In this document: piece by piece, positions 7,875 to 16,343 of the stretch | Position numbering within the stretch: position 1 is the stretch's first letter | Layout: every line of letters begins with the position of its first letter | Source of the DNA: DASXYG01 sp036502625 | Lineage (GTDB): Bacteria > Actinomycetota > Actinomycetes > Streptosporangiales > Streptosporangiaceae | DNA: 64,000 bases | NCBI GenBank assembly: GCA_036502625.1 | Contig: DASXYG010000125.1 | Location: forward strand, 25,038-89,037 | Reading direction: 5' to 3' | Translations under genes and position numbers: made by a program | Notes under the pieces: generated by a model | What the model was told of the DNA's origin: nothing | Seen by the model: the letters and a program-made list of their open reading frames with translations, nothing else | The model's database searches: none

Positions 7875-8894
7875 GTGTCACTCGCGCTGTCGACGGACTG
7901 GACTTCGCCGTCGTTCCTGAACTGGCTGTTCGAGGCCGTGGCATGGGTGCTGCTCAAGATCCACTCCGGGCTCAGCCTGATCTTCCAGCCGGACAGCGGT
8001 CCCGCCTGGGTGCTGAGCATCGTGGTGCTCGTGGTGATCATGCGGCTCCTGATGGTGCCGCTGTTCGTCAAGCAGATCCACTCGACGCGCAAGATGCAGG
8101 AGATCCAGCCGAAGCTGCAGGAGCTCCGCAAGAAGTACAAGAACGACAAGCAGCGTCTCAACCAGGAGATGCAGAAGGTCATGCAGGAGAGCGGTGCGAA
8201 CCCGCTCGGCGGCTGCCTTCCGCTGCTCGTCCAGGCGCCGGTCTTCTACGGCCTGTTCCACGTCCTGCGCGCCATCTCCGGCGGCAAGCCGATGTACGGC
8301 ATCGACCAGGCGACGATGGACAGCGCGTCACACGCGACGCTCTTCGGCGCGCACATCTCCGGGCACTTCTCGACCTCCGCGCCGCTGACCGTCCAGATCG
8401 TGATCATCTGCGCGTGCCTCATCAGTAGCTGCACCACCTTCCTCACCGTCCGGCAGAGCACCAGGCGCTCGATGACCCAGATGCCGGACAACCCGATGGC
8501 CAAGCAGCAGAAGATGATGATGTACGTCGTCCCGCTGTTCGGCCTGTTCGGCCTCTCGCTGCCCATCGGCGTCCTCGTCTACTGGGTGACCACCAACGTG
8601 TGGACCCTGGTGCAGCAGCACTTCATCTACAAGCGCATCCCGCTGACCAGCACGGCGACGGCCGGCGCCACCGGCGGCGGCGGTTCCGCGCCGACGCCCG
8701 CGAAGGGCGCCAAGCCGTCGTCCAACGGCGGCCCGGCCCCGCGGCTGCTCGGCGGTGTCACGCCGTTCGGCAAGTCGAAGAACTCGTCTGGCAAGGGCGG
8801 GCAGAATGGGCAGGACGCGGAACCTGAGGCGCCTAAGATCGTGCGTACTCAGCCGCAACGTCAGACGCGCAGCAAGCGGAGCGGCAAGAAATGA
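7875..8894 (+). CDS. yidC: Membrane protein insertase YidC
   Basis: This 339-residue YidC/Oxa1-type insertase sits in the cytoplasmic membrane. The N-terminal segment WLFEAVAWVLLKIHSGL and the hydrophobic helix AWVLSIVVLVVIMRLLMVPLF contain the Arg typical of the substrate groove. Next comes a charged cytoplasmic hairpin of Lys/Gln-rich helices (about 75-110). NPLGGCLPLLVQAPVFYGLF and later helices near PLFGLFGLSLPIGVLVYW complete the fold. The C-terminal tail is Ser/Gly/Lys rich. It starts at a GTG 3 nt after yidD and overlaps jag by 4 nt. Confidence 0.95.
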   Translation: MSLALSTDWTSPSFLNWLFEAVAWVLLKIHSGLSLIFQPDSGPAWVLSIVVLVVIMRLLMVPLFVKQIHSTRKMQEIQPKLQELRKKYKNDKQRLNQEMQKVMQESGANPLGGCLPLLVQAPVFYGLFHVLRAISGGKPMYGIDQATMDSASHATLFGAHISGHFSTSAPLTVQIVIICACLISSCTTFLTVRQSTRRSMTQMPDNPMAKQQKMMMYVVPLFGLFGLSLPIGVLVYWVTTNVWTLVQQHFIYKRIPLTSTATAGATGGGGSAPTPAKGAKPSSNGGPAPRLLGGVTPFGKSKNSSGKGGQNGQDAEPEAPKIVRTQPQRQTRSKRSGKK

Positions 8895-9430
8895 CGCAGA
8901 CCGAAGCGGTCGAATCCGCTGGTGAGTCGAAGAGGGAGAACCCGGCCGTGACGGATGCCGAGACCAAGGGCAGCGACGTCCTCGAGCAGGAGGGTGAGAT
9001 CGCGGCCGACTACATCGAGGGCCTGCTCGACATCGCCGACCTCGACGGCGACATCGACATGGACGTCGAGGGCGAACGCGCGCTCGTCTCGGTCGTCGGC
9101 GCCACGCTGAAGGAGCTCGTCGGCCCCAACGGCGAGGTCCTCGAGGCGCTCCAGGAGCTCACCCGCCTGGCCGTGCTCCGCCAGACCGGCGAGCGCAGCC
9201 GCCTGATGCTCGACGTCGGCAGCTACCGCGAGAACAAGCGCACCGAGCTGACGAAGCTCGGCGAGAAGCTCGCGGCCGAGGTGCGGGAGACCGGCCAGCC
9301 GAAGCCGCTCGATTCCATGACCCCGTTCGAGCGCAAGATCGTGCACGACGCCGTCGCCGCGGCCGGGCTGCGCAGCGAGTCGGAGGGCGAGGAGCCGAAC
9401 CGCCACGTGGTCGTGTACCCCGCCGAATAG
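8891..9430 (+). CDS. jag: Jag/KhpB-like KH and R3H domain RNA-binding protein
   Basis: This 179-residue acidic protein has a variable N-terminal part (about 1-35). A KH-type domain with VVGATLKELVGPNGEVLEAL follows, then an R3H domain with RENKRTELTKLGEKLA and the tail RHVVVYPAE. The family binds RNA and is always found beside yidC. The 4-nt overlap with yidC indicates coupling. A strong intrinsic terminator follows the stop. Confidence 0.93.
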   Translation: MTQTEAVESAGESKRENPAVTDAETKGSDVLEQEGEIAADYIEGLLDIADLDGDIDMDVEGERALVSVVGATLKELVGPNGEVLEALQELTRLAVLRQTGERSRLMLDVGSYRENKRTELTKLGEKLAAEVRETGQPKPLDSMTPFERKIVHDAVAAAGLRSESEGEEPNRHVVVYPAE

Positions 9431-9445
9431 GGCGCGGAAGCTCGG

Positions 9446-9482
9446 CGTCGGCCCGGTCCCCGGTGGGTGGACCGGGCCGACG
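9446..9482 (+). terminator. Intrinsic terminator after jag
   Basis: A perfect 14-bp GC-rich stem (9446-9459 with 9469-9482, 9-nt loop) is followed at once by TTTCTCTT. It marks the end of the rpmH-rnpA-yidD-yidC-jag unit. Confidence 0.88.
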
Positions 9483-9546
9483 TTTCTCTTGTGGGCGCGG
9501 GTGCGCGTCCGCGAGGCCCATCAAGATCATTGTGTCCCGGAGTAGC

Positions 9547-9697
9547 TGTGGATGGCTGTGGATAACTGGGTGTCCCAGGCTCGCGCGGCCCGGGCCGTAC
9601 GCAAGAATCTCCTTTACTACCTGGGCCTTGATCCTCATGGCCAGGTTTCGACATGTGGTGAGGTCACGTTGGGGATAAGTCGACCGCCTGTGGATAA
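9547..9697. promoter_or_regulatory. DnaA box cluster upstream of rsmG
   Basis: The 294-nt jag-rsmG gap holds two perfect TGTGGATAA boxes (9557-9565 and 9689-9697), one one-mismatch box (9670-9678) and one two-mismatch box (9547-9555), all in the same orientation. They end 28 nt before the rsmG start. They may control the rsmG-parAB unit or form an accessory DnaA-binding site. Confidence 0.65.
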
Positions 9698-9724
9698 CTA
9701 CCGTCCGCGTGAGCGAGGCCGGTC

Positions 9725-10396
9725 GTGTTGAACGAAGCGGCCGCGCCTACGGCGCCGGCGGAGGCGTACGACGTGTTCGGCGCCTCCTTCGGCACCGCGG
9801 AGGCGTTCGCGCGCATCCTCGTCGGCGCCGCCGTGGAGCGCGGCCTGCTCGGGCCCCGCGAGGTCGACCGCATCTGGGACCGGCATCTGATCAACTGCGC
9901 CGTCGTCGCGGAGATCGTCCCCGAGGGCGCGCATGTCGTCGACATCGGATCCGGTGCGGGCCTTCCCGGCATCGTCCTCGGTATCGTGCGTCCTGACATC
10001 CGGGTAACGCTCCTCGAACCGTTGCTGCGGCGGACGAACTTCCTCGCCGAGTGCGTACGGGAACTCGAGCTGGCCCACGTCGAGGTGGTCCGCGGTCGGG
10101 CCGAGGAGTACGCCGGGAAGCTGGTCGCCGACATCGTGACGGCCCGCGCGGTCGCTCCCCTGGACCGGCTGGCGAACTGGGCGCTGCCCCTGCTCCGACC
10201 GGGCGGCGCGCTCCTGGCGCTCAAGGGCGACCGGGCCGCCGCCGAACTGGCCGAGGCGTCCGAGACGCTGAGGAGTCACGCGGTTCGGGATGCCGGGGTG
10301 GTGCAGGTCGGGCAGAGTAGGGTCAATCCCGCCACGACGATCGTCCGGGTGATCGCCGGTTCGCAACGGAAGGGTCGTCGCAACCGGAAACGGTGA
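9725..10396 (+). CDS. rsmG: 16S rRNA (guanine-N7) methyltransferase RsmG
   Basis: This 223-residue SAM-dependent enzyme methylates G527 of 16S rRNA; its loss gives low-level streptomycin resistance in other bacteria. The motif I region reads VVDIGSGAGLPGIVLGIVRP. The segments RIWDRHLINCAVV and VTARAVAPLDRLANWALPLL are typical. The C-terminus is a basic tail RKGRRNRKR. The start is GTG at 9725. It lies upstream of parA with a 33-nt gap, the usual rsmG-parA-parB order. Confidence 0.95.
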   Translation: MLNEAAAPTAPAEAYDVFGASFGTAEAFARILVGAAVERGLLGPREVDRIWDRHLINCAVVAEIVPEGAHVVDIGSGAGLPGIVLGIVRPDIRVTLLEPLLRRTNFLAECVRELELAHVEVVRGRAEEYAGKLVADIVTARAVAPLDRLANWALPLLRPGGALLALKGDRAAAELAEASETLRSHAVRDAGVVQVGQSRVNPATTIVRVIAGSQRKGRRNRKR

Positions 10397-10429
10397 CGAG
10401 GAGACGGGGCGAGCAGTGAGAGGGCGAGC

Positions 10430-11530
10430 ATGAGCACCCCAAACGGACTTGGATGGCCCGAGCAGGTGGCTGGGCGCGACGGCGACGAGGGTGAGCGCGG
10501 TCTCGGGTGGCCGACCTCGCCGGAGGAGCAAGCTGGGGTGGAGGACACGGATTCGGTGGTTGACGATGAGGCTCCGTTGGTGCGTGAGGCATTGAGTGCC
10601 GCCGTTTCACGTGAAACCACGGCGACGACCCGCACGGCGCCGACCGGCTTGGCGGATACCCCGATCGCTCGCGCCGCGGAGGCGGCGCTGAGCGTCAAGG
10701 GCCGGCGTGGCGAGAAGCCGTGGCCGCGGCCGGCGGGCGGATGCCGGGTGATCACGATCGCCAACCAGAAGGGCGGCGTCGGGAAGACGACCACCGCGGT
10801 GAACCTGGCGGCCTCGCTGGCGATCCACGGCTCACGCGTGTTGGTGATCGACCTCGACCCCCAGGGGAACGCCTCGACCGCCCTCGGCGTCGAGCACCGC
10901 TCCGAGGTGCCGTCCATCTACAACGCGCTCGTCGACGAGATGCCGCTCGCCGAGACGGCCGTGAAGGTGGAGGAGCAGGACAACCTGTGGTGTGTGCCGG
11001 CGACCATCGACCTCGCGGGTGCCGAGATCGAGCTGGTGTCGCTCGTCGCCAGGGAGTCGCGGCTGAAGCGGGCGCTGGAGGCGTTCGACCGGACCACCGT
11101 CGACTACATCCTCGTGGACTGCCCGCCCTCGCTCGGCCTGCTGACCGTTAACGCGCTCGTCGCGGCCGACGAGGTCATGATCCCGATCCAGTGCGAGTAC
11201 TACGCGCTCGAGGGGCTCGGCCAGCTCCTGCGGAACGTCGACCTCATCAAGGCGCACCTGAACCCCGAGCTGAACGTCTCGACGATCCTGCTGACGATGT
11301 ACGACGCACGCACCCGGCTGGCGTCGCAGGTGGCCGACGAGGTCCGCGCCCACTTCGGAGAGACCGTCCTGCATACGGTCATCCCCCGCAGCGTGCGCGT
11401 CTCGGAGGCGCCGAGCTACGGCCAGTCGGTGATGACCTATGATCCGGGCTCCAGTGGCGCGCTCGCCTACACGGCGGCCGCCCGGGAGATCGCATTTCGC
11501 GGTGGGGAAGATGGGGGGACCACGCGGTGA
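10430..11530 (+). CDS. parA: Chromosome partitioning ATPase ParA
   Basis: This 366-residue deviant Walker ATPase works with ParB on parS to segregate origins. The P-loop KGGVGKTT lies at residues 114-121 after ANQ. The DLDPQGNAST motif and the VDCPPSLGLL motif follow. The first 105 residues are a low-complexity acidic extension not found in compact ParA proteins but common in actinobacteria. A perfect parS site lies inside the gene and encodes A-V-S-R-E-T at about residues 58-63. The stop overlaps the parB start by 4 nt. Confidence 0.96.
   Translation: MSTPNGLGWPEQVAGRDGDEGERGLGWPTSPEEQAGVEDTDSVVDDEAPLVREALSAAVSRETTATTRTAPTGLADTPIARAAEAALSVKGRRGEKPWPRPAGGCRVITIANQKGGVGKTTTAVNLAASLAIHGSRVLVIDLDPQGNASTALGVEHRSEVPSIYNALVDEMPLAETAVKVEEQDNLWCVPATIDLAGAEIELVSLVARESRLKRALEAFDRTTVDYILVDCPPSLGLLTVNALVAADEVMIPIQCEYYALEGLGQLLRNVDLIKAHLNPELNVSTILLTMYDARTRLASQVADEVRAHFGETVLHTVIPRSVRVSEAPSYGQSVMTYDPGSSGALAYTAAAREIAFRGGEDGGTTR
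10604..10617. promoter_or_regulatory. parS: parS site 1, inside parA
   Basis: The perfect 14-bp palindrome GTTTCACGTGAAAC is the ParB-binding site. It lies within the coding sequence of the ParA N-terminal extension. Confidence 0.95.
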
Positions 11531-12459
11531 GTCAACAGCGGCGCGGCCTGGGCAAGGGGCTCGGCGCGCTCATACCGACGGCACCTGAGCCGACGGAGAA
11601 CTGGGAGGGGCCCACCGGGGGCGCGGAGCCGGTCGTGGGCGCCCACTTCGAGGAGCTGCGCGTCGGCGCGATCACGCCGAACCCGCGCCAGCCCCGGCAG
11701 ACCTTCGACGAAGACGCGCTCGACGAGCTCTCCGCCTCGATCCGCGAGGTCGGGCTGCTCCAGCCGGTCGTCGTACGCCGTGCCGGTCCGGGCCGCTACG
11801 AGCTCATCATGGGCGAGCGGCGCTGGCGGGCGACGCAGCGCGCCGGGCTCCGCGAGATCCCGGCGATCATCCGGGACACCGACGACGACGAGCTGCTGCG
11901 CGAAGCGCTGATCGAGAACCTGCACCGCGAGCAGCTCAACCCGCTGGAGGAGGCCGCCGCGTACCAGCAGCTCCTGGAGGAGTTCGGCGCCACCCACGAC
12001 GGCCTGGCGAAGAAGATCGGCCGGTCCCGTCCGCACATCACGAACACGCTCCGGCTGCTGAACCTCCCACCCGCGGTGCAGCGCCGCGTGGCCGCCGGCG
12101 TGCTGAGCGCGGGCCACGCGCGGGCGCTGCTGTCGGTCAGCGATCCCGAGCGCCAGGAGCACCTGGCCTACCGCGTGGTGGCCGAGGGGCTGTCCGTACG
12201 CGCGCTCGAAGAGCTGATCACCCTTGGCGAGGGCGCCGAGAAGCAGCCGCAGAAGGTCACGAGGAACAAGCCGGTGGCGCCCGCGCTGAACGACCTCGCC
12301 GGGCGGTTGTCCGACGTCTTCGAGACGAAGGTGAAGGTCGACCTCGGCAAGCGCAAGGGCAAGATCGTGCTGGAGTTCGCCTCGCTGGACGACCTCGAGC
12401 GGATCGTGAAGGTGATGGACCCGGAGAGCGTCGAGTCGCTCCGGGAGAACGGCACCTGA
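11527..12459 (+). CDS. parB: Chromosome partitioning protein ParB
   Basis: This 310-residue protein is the CTP-dependent clamp that loads at parS. It starts SQQRRGLGKGLGALIPT after GTG. The N-terminal nucleotide-binding region carries NPRQPRQTF and the GERRWRA motif. The parS-reading helix-turn-helix covers GLAKKIGRSRPHITNTLRLL. The C-terminal dimer domain includes KVKVDLGKRKGKIVLEF. It is coupled to parA by the GTGA overlap and ends in a terminator fused to a parS site. Confidence 0.97.
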   Translation: MSQQRRGLGKGLGALIPTAPEPTENWEGPTGGAEPVVGAHFEELRVGAITPNPRQPRQTFDEDALDELSASIREVGLLQPVVVRRAGPGRYELIMGERRWRATQRAGLREIPAIIRDTDDDELLREALIENLHREQLNPLEEAAAYQQLLEEFGATHDGLAKKIGRSRPHITNTLRLLNLPPAVQRRVAAGVLSAGHARALLSVSDPERQEHLAYRVVAEGLSVRALEELITLGEGAEKQPQKVTRNKPVAPALNDLAGRLSDVFETKVKVDLGKRKGKIVLEFASLDDLERIVKVMDPESVESLRENGT

Positions 12460-12475
12460 CGTACGAGACGACGAA

Positions 12476-12504
12476 CGGCCCCCGACGGACATCGTCGGGG
12501 GCCG
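12476..12504. terminator. Bidirectional terminator between parB and the aldolase gene
   Basis: A perfect 12-bp stem (12476-12487 with 12493-12504, loop gacat) built on CGGCCCCCGACG lies between convergent genes. Its last base is the first base of parS site 2, and the parS TTT supplies a short T-tract. Confidence 0.8.
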
Positions 12505-12517
12505 TTTCACGTGAAAC
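12504..12517. promoter_or_regulatory. parS: parS site 2, after parB
   Basis: The perfect GTTTCACGTGAAAC palindrome abuts the parB terminator stem and lies 9 nt before the stop codon of the convergent aldolase gene. Confidence 0.95.
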
Positions 12518-12526
12518 GTCGTCGTG

Positions 12527-13552
12527 TCAGCCGCACACCGTACGGATGTCGGCGAGGAAACCGTCGACGTCGGACTCCGAGGTGTCGAAGGCCGTCATCC
12601 AGCGGACGACCGATGCGGCGTCGTCCCAGACGTAGAAGGACCAGCGGTCGCGGAGCTTCTCGATGTGCTCCGGCGCGAGCGTCGCGAAGACCGCGTTGGA
12701 CTCGACGGGCTGGTAGAGCCGTACGGACGGGATGTCGTCCAGGCCGGCGGCGAGCCGCCGCGCCATGGCGTTGGAGTGCCGGGCGTTGTCGAGCCAGAGG
12801 TCGTCGTCGAAGAGCGCGAGGATCTGCGCCGACATGAAGCGCATCTTCGAGGAGAGCTGCATCCCCTGCTTCCTGATGAAGGGGAACGCGCTCGCGGCCT
12901 CGGGACGGAGGAGGACGACGGCGTCCGCGTTCATCGCGCCGTTCTTCGTGGCCCCGAAGCTGAGGACGTCGACGCCGTCGGTCAGCTCGCGGGGATCGCA
13001 GCCGAGGTGGGCGATGGCGTTGGCGACGCGCGCGCCGTCCATGTGCACGAGAAGGTCGTGCTCGCGCGCGTACGCGACGATCGCGGCCAGTTCGCCGATG
13101 GTGTAGCACGTGCCGAGCTCGGTGACCTGGGCCAGTGAGACGACCCTCGGCTGGACGTGGTGCTGGTCCCCCACGCCCGTCATGCGCGTCGCGATCAGCT
13201 CGGGGGTGAGCTTGCCGTCAGGGGTCGGCACCGGCAGGAGCTTGCTCGACGTGAAACGCTCGGGCGCGGCGCACTCGTCGACCGTGATGTGCGCCGTCTC
13301 CGCACAGATCACCGCTTCGTACGGGCGCAGGAGCGCGGCGAGCGACAGGACGTTGGCGGCGGTCCCGTTGAAGACGGGGAAGCCCTGCGCGTGGTCGCCG
13401 AAGACCTCGGCGAAGCGCGCCTGGAGCCGCCGGGTCCATTCGTCGGCGCCGTAGGAGTCCGCGTCACCGGCATTGGCTTCGGCGATCGCGGCGAGGACAC
13501 GGGGGTGTGTTCCGGCGTGGTTGTCACTACCGAAGTGCTTGCGATGGGTCAC
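12527..13552 (-). CDS. Threonine aldolase family PLP enzyme
   Basis: This 341-residue fold-type I PLP enzyme starts MTHRKHFGSDNHAGTHPRVL. The cofactor Lys lies in LSFGATKNGAMNADAVV. HMDGARVANAIAHLG matches the Asp-bearing cofactor segment of low-specificity L-threonine aldolases, which cleave threonine to glycine and acetaldehyde. Substrate preference cannot be read from sequence; aromatic amino acid lyases of the same clan are the main alternative. It is convergent with parB, sharing the terminator and parS 2 region. Confidence 0.85.
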   Translation of the reverse strand: MTHRKHFGSDNHAGTHPRVLAAIAEANAGDADSYGADEWTRRLQARFAEVFGDHAQGFPVFNGTAANVLSLAALLRPYEAVICAETAHITVDECAAPERFTSSKLLPVPTPDGKLTPELIATRMTGVGDQHHVQPRVVSLAQVTELGTCYTIGELAAIVAYAREHDLLVHMDGARVANAIAHLGCDPRELTDGVDVLSFGATKNGAMNADAVVLLRPEAASAFPFIRKQGMQLSSKMRFMSAQILALFDDDLWLDNARHSNAMARRLAAGLDDIPSVRLYQPVESNAVFATLAPEHIEKLRDRWSFYVWDDAASVVRWMTAFDTSESDVDGFLADIRTVCG

Positions 13553-13689
13553 CGCTCAACACTAAGCAGCGCCGCGCCGAGATGCCGACCCGGGGCGGCG
13601 GTCGGCGATAATCTTCGACGAGGACGGATCCGCCGGGTGCGCGTATGTGCGCCGCCGCACCGCGCCCGGCCGCCGTGGGGAGGTACGCG

Positions 13690-14307
13690 GTGTCGCGACG
13701 CATTGCGAACATCACGCTGGACAACCTTGACGATCTACCGGTGCGCTGCCGCCGCTGCGTCTTCTGGGAGCTCGATCCCATCCACGCGGAACGCGCGGCC
13801 GAGAGCGGTGACGCGGGCCTGGAGAAGGAGGCCTGGCTGTCCTCGACGCTGCTCGACTGGGGGAGCTGCGGCAAGGTCGTCTACGTCGACGGCGTCCCCG
13901 CGGGCTACGTCCTCTACGCCCCGCCCGTCTACGTACCGCGCAGCGTCGCGTTCCCGACGAGTCCCGTCAGCGCCGACGCGGTGGTCCTCATGTCGGCCTA
14001 CATCGCCCCCGACTTCGTCGGCGGCGGGCTCGGGCGGATGCTCGTCCAGGGTGTCGCCAAGGACCTCACGCGCCGCGGCATCCGCGCCGTGGAGGCGTTC
14101 GGCGACGTGAAGTGGGAGACGCCCGGCTGCGTGCTCCCCGCGGACTTCCTGCTCGCGATCGGCTTCAAGACCGTGCGCCCGCATCACCGCTATCCGCGGC
14201 TGCGCCTGGAACTCAAGGCGATGGTGTCGTGGCGGGAGGACCTCGAGGTGGCCCTGGAGCGTCTGCTCGGATCGATGTCCCCCGAAGGTGCTCTGCGGCC
14301 GATCTGA
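13690..14307 (+). CDS. GNAT family N-acetyltransferase
   Basis: This 205-residue protein is conserved beside parAB in actinobacteria. It begins SRRIANITLDNLDDLPVRCR. It includes VLMSAYIAPDFVGGGLGRML, with the GNAT acetyl-CoA loop pattern G-G-G-L-G-R. The substrate is unknown. The frame is open from 13645, but the GTG at 13690 has a GGGAGG site 6-7 nt before it and begins the conserved part. The C-terminus overlaps the open frame of the next gene, but probably not its true start. Confidence 0.8.
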   Translation: MSRRIANITLDNLDDLPVRCRRCVFWELDPIHAERAAESGDAGLEKEAWLSSTLLDWGSCGKVVYVDGVPAGYVLYAPPVYVPRSVAFPTSPVSADAVVLMSAYIAPDFVGGGLGRMLVQGVAKDLTRRGIRAVEAFGDVKWETPGCVLPADFLLAIGFKTVRPHHRYPRLRLELKAMVSWREDLEVALERLLGSMSPEGALRPI

Positions 14308-14368
14308 GCCGCCTCAGCGCCGTACGTGGGCCGTCCGTGGCCGTCGCCGCGCGGCATCCCTAGAGTTG

Positions 14369-14842
14369 GTGACCGTGACTCCTCAGGGCGCGCTTGCGCG
14401 CATGGCGGCGGGCGCGTTGTTCGTCGACGCCGACGGCCGGATGATGCTCGTGGAACCGTGCTACAAGCCGCACTGGGACATCCCCGGCGGCATGGTCGAG
14501 CCCGGCGAGTCGCCGCTGAGCGCGTGCCGGCGCGAGGTGGAGGAGGAGTTGGGGATCACGCCGCCGATCGGCCGGCTGCTCGCGGTCGACTGGGCGCCGC
14601 GTACGGGCGAGGGCGGCAAGATCCTCTACGTCTTCGACGGAGGCACGCTCCCCGCCGGGCTGCACGACCGGATCGTGCTCCAGCAGGAGGAGCTTCGGAG
14701 CTATCGCTACGTCGCGGCCGACGAGATGGAGCCGATGCTGATCCCCCGGCTGTTCCGTCGGCTGCGTTCGGCGCTGTGGGCCCGGGACGAAGGGAGCACG
14801 CTGTACCTGGAGCACGGCGTCGCCCCGCCAGCGTGCGAATAG
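14369..14842 (+). CDS. Nudix hydrolase
   Basis: This protein of about 157 residues carries a Nudix box: GGMVEPGESPLSACRREV followed by EEELGI, matching G-x5-E-x7-R-E-U-x-E-E-x-G. It would hydrolyse a nucleoside diphosphate linked to another group; the substrate is unknown. No ribosome-binding site is visible. A TAGAGT box at 14361-14366 resembles an actinobacterial -10 element placed for a leaderless transcript, so the GTG at 14375 is as likely a start as that at 14369. Confidence 0.85.
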   Translation: MTVTPQGALARMAAGALFVDADGRMMLVEPCYKPHWDIPGGMVEPGESPLSACRREVEEELGITPPIGRLLAVDWAPRTGEGGKILYVFDGGTLPAGLHDRIVLQQEELRSYRYVAADEMEPMLIPRLFRRLRSALWARDEGSTLYLEHGVAPPACE

Positions 14843-14858
14843 CCTCCGTACGAACGAA

Positions 14859-14889
14859 GCCGGCCCCCACCGTGTTGGTGGGGGCCGGC
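14859..14889. terminator. Bidirectional terminator between the Nudix gene and trxA
   Basis: A perfect 13-bp stem (14859-14871 with 14877-14889, loop gtgtt) built on GCCGGCCCCCACC separates convergent genes. parS site 3 starts 4 nt to its right. Confidence 0.85.
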
Positions 14890-14892
14890 CAT

Positions 14893-14906
14893 GTTTCACG
14901 TGAAAC
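14893..14906. promoter_or_regulatory. parS: parS site 3, before the trxA stop
   Basis: The perfect GTTTCACGTGAAAC lies between a terminator stem and the end of trxA, the same arrangement as parS site 2. Confidence 0.95.
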
Positions 14907-14916
14907 GAGGTCGGGC

Positions 14917-15255
14917 TCAGATGAACTCGGCGAGGTCCCGCAGGAGCGCGGCCTTCGGCTTGGCGCCGATGATCTGCTTGACGACCTGACCGTCCTTGTA
15001 GACGTTCATCGTCGGGATCTGCATGATGCCGTAGTCGCGCGGGACGTTCGGGTTCTCGTCGATGTTCAGCTTCGCGACGGTGAGCTTTTCGGCGTACGTG
15101 CCCGCGATCTCCTCCAGAACGGGGGCGACCTGCTTGCAGGGGCCGCACCACTCCGCCCAGAAGTCGACGATCACGGGCTTGTCGCTCTTCAGGACGTCGG
15201 TCTCGAAGCTCGCGTCGGTGATCTTCTTCGTGTTGGTCGTCGCGTTGGCGCCCAT
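14917..15255 (-). CDS. trxA: Thioredoxin
   Basis: This 112-residue cytoplasmic disulfide reductase has the active site WAEWCGPCK. The cis-Pro loop is QIPTMNVYKDGQVV. The start is the ATG at 15253-15255, preceded by AAGGAG; the open frame runs further upstream to 15303 but without support. It follows trxB by 56 nt in the same direction, so reductase and substrate are co-expressed. The sigM-antisigma-trxB-trxA order is the one known from Streptomyces and mycobacteria. Confidence 0.95.
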   Translation of the reverse strand: MGANATTNTKKITDASFETDVLKSDKPVIVDFWAEWCGPCKQVAPVLEEIAGTYAEKLTVAKLNIDENPNVPRDYGIMQIPTMNVYKDGQVVKQIIGAKPKAALLRDLAEFI

Positions 15256-15311
15256 GGGAATCTCCTTCATACGTCTGGCCGGGCCTGGCTGATGGACGAT
15301 CACCGCGGTGA

Positions 15312-16238
15312 TCAGGTGTCGGCGAGCCAGCGCTCGGCGTCGATGGCGGCCGAGCAGCCGGTGCCGGCGGCGGTGATGGCCTGACGGTACGTGTGGTCCA
15401 CGAGGTCACCGCAGGCGAACACGCCGGGGATCTTGGTCTTGGTGGACGGCGCCGTGACGATGGCGTAGCCCTCGTCGTCGACACCGACCTGGTCGGCGAA
15501 CAGCTCGCTGCGCGGGTCGTGGCCGATCGCCACGAACATGCCCGTCGCCTCGAGCGTGCTCTCCTCGTTGGTCTGGAGGTTGCGGAGCCGGACGCCGGAG
15601 ACCTTGCCCTCGCCGAGGACCTCGACGACCTCGCTGTCCCACACGAAGCGGATCTTCGGGTTGTCGAACGCGCGCTCCTGCATGATCTTGCTGGCGCGCA
15701 GCTCGCTACGGCGGTGGACGACGGTCACCGAGCGGGCGAAGCGCGTCAGGAACGTCGCCTCCTCCATCGCGGAGTCGCCGCCGCCGACGACCACGATGTC
15801 CTGCTCGCGGAAGAAGAAGCCGTCACAGGTGGCGCACCAGGAGACGCCATGGCCGGAGAGCGCCTCCTCGCCGGGAACGCCGAGCTTCCGGTAAGCGGAG
15901 CCGGTCGCGAGGATCACCGTGCGCGCCTCGTGGACGGCGTCGCCGACCTTCACGATCTTCGGGTTGGCCTCGAGGTCGACCTCGGTGACGTCGTCGGAGA
16001 CGAGCTCGGCGCCGAACCGCTCCGCCTGCTTCCTGAGGTTGTCCATCAGGTCGGGGCCGAGGATGCCGTCGGCGAAGCCGGGGAAGTTCTCCACGTCGGT
16101 CGTGTTCATCAGGGCACCGCCCGCCGTGACCGACCCCTCGAACACCAGCGGCTTCAACTGGGCCCGGGCGGCATAGATCGCGGCCGTATACCCTGCGGGC
16201 CCCGATCCGATGATGATCACGTTGCGCACGTCGCTCAC
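15312..16238 (-). CDS. trxB: Thioredoxin-disulfide reductase
   Basis: This 308-residue flavoenzyme reduces thioredoxin with NADPH. The FAD motif GSGPAGYTAAIYAAR lies near the N-terminus. The redox centre is WCATCDG. The NADPH motif is VVVGGGDSAMEEA followed by VHRR, and the second FAD segment is GVFACGDLVD. The chosen GTG at 16236-16238 gives SDVRNVIIIGSG, the typical actinobacterial start, with AAAGGG upstream. A GTG at 16262 would add eight residues. Confidence 0.95.
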   Translation of the reverse strand: MSDVRNVIIIGSGPAGYTAAIYAARAQLKPLVFEGSVTAGGALMNTTDVENFPGFADGILGPDLMDNLRKQAERFGAELVSDDVTEVDLEANPKIVKVGDAVHEARTVILATGSAYRKLGVPGEEALSGHGVSWCATCDGFFFREQDIVVVGGGDSAMEEATFLTRFARSVTVVHRRSELRASKIMQERAFDNPKIRFVWDSEVVEVLGEGKVSGVRLRNLQTNEESTLEATGMFVAIGHDPRSELFADQVGVDDEGYAIVTAPSTKTKIPGVFACGDLVDHTYRQAITAAGTGCSAAIDAERWLADT

Positions 16239-16343
16239 GCTGTCCGCCCTTTCGTCGTTCACCTGGGTACGTACCGTCGCGGCCGGCGTCGTACCAGTCG
16301 CGTCAACCGATCCTAGGCGGCGATGATTCCCCGGGCAGCCGGG

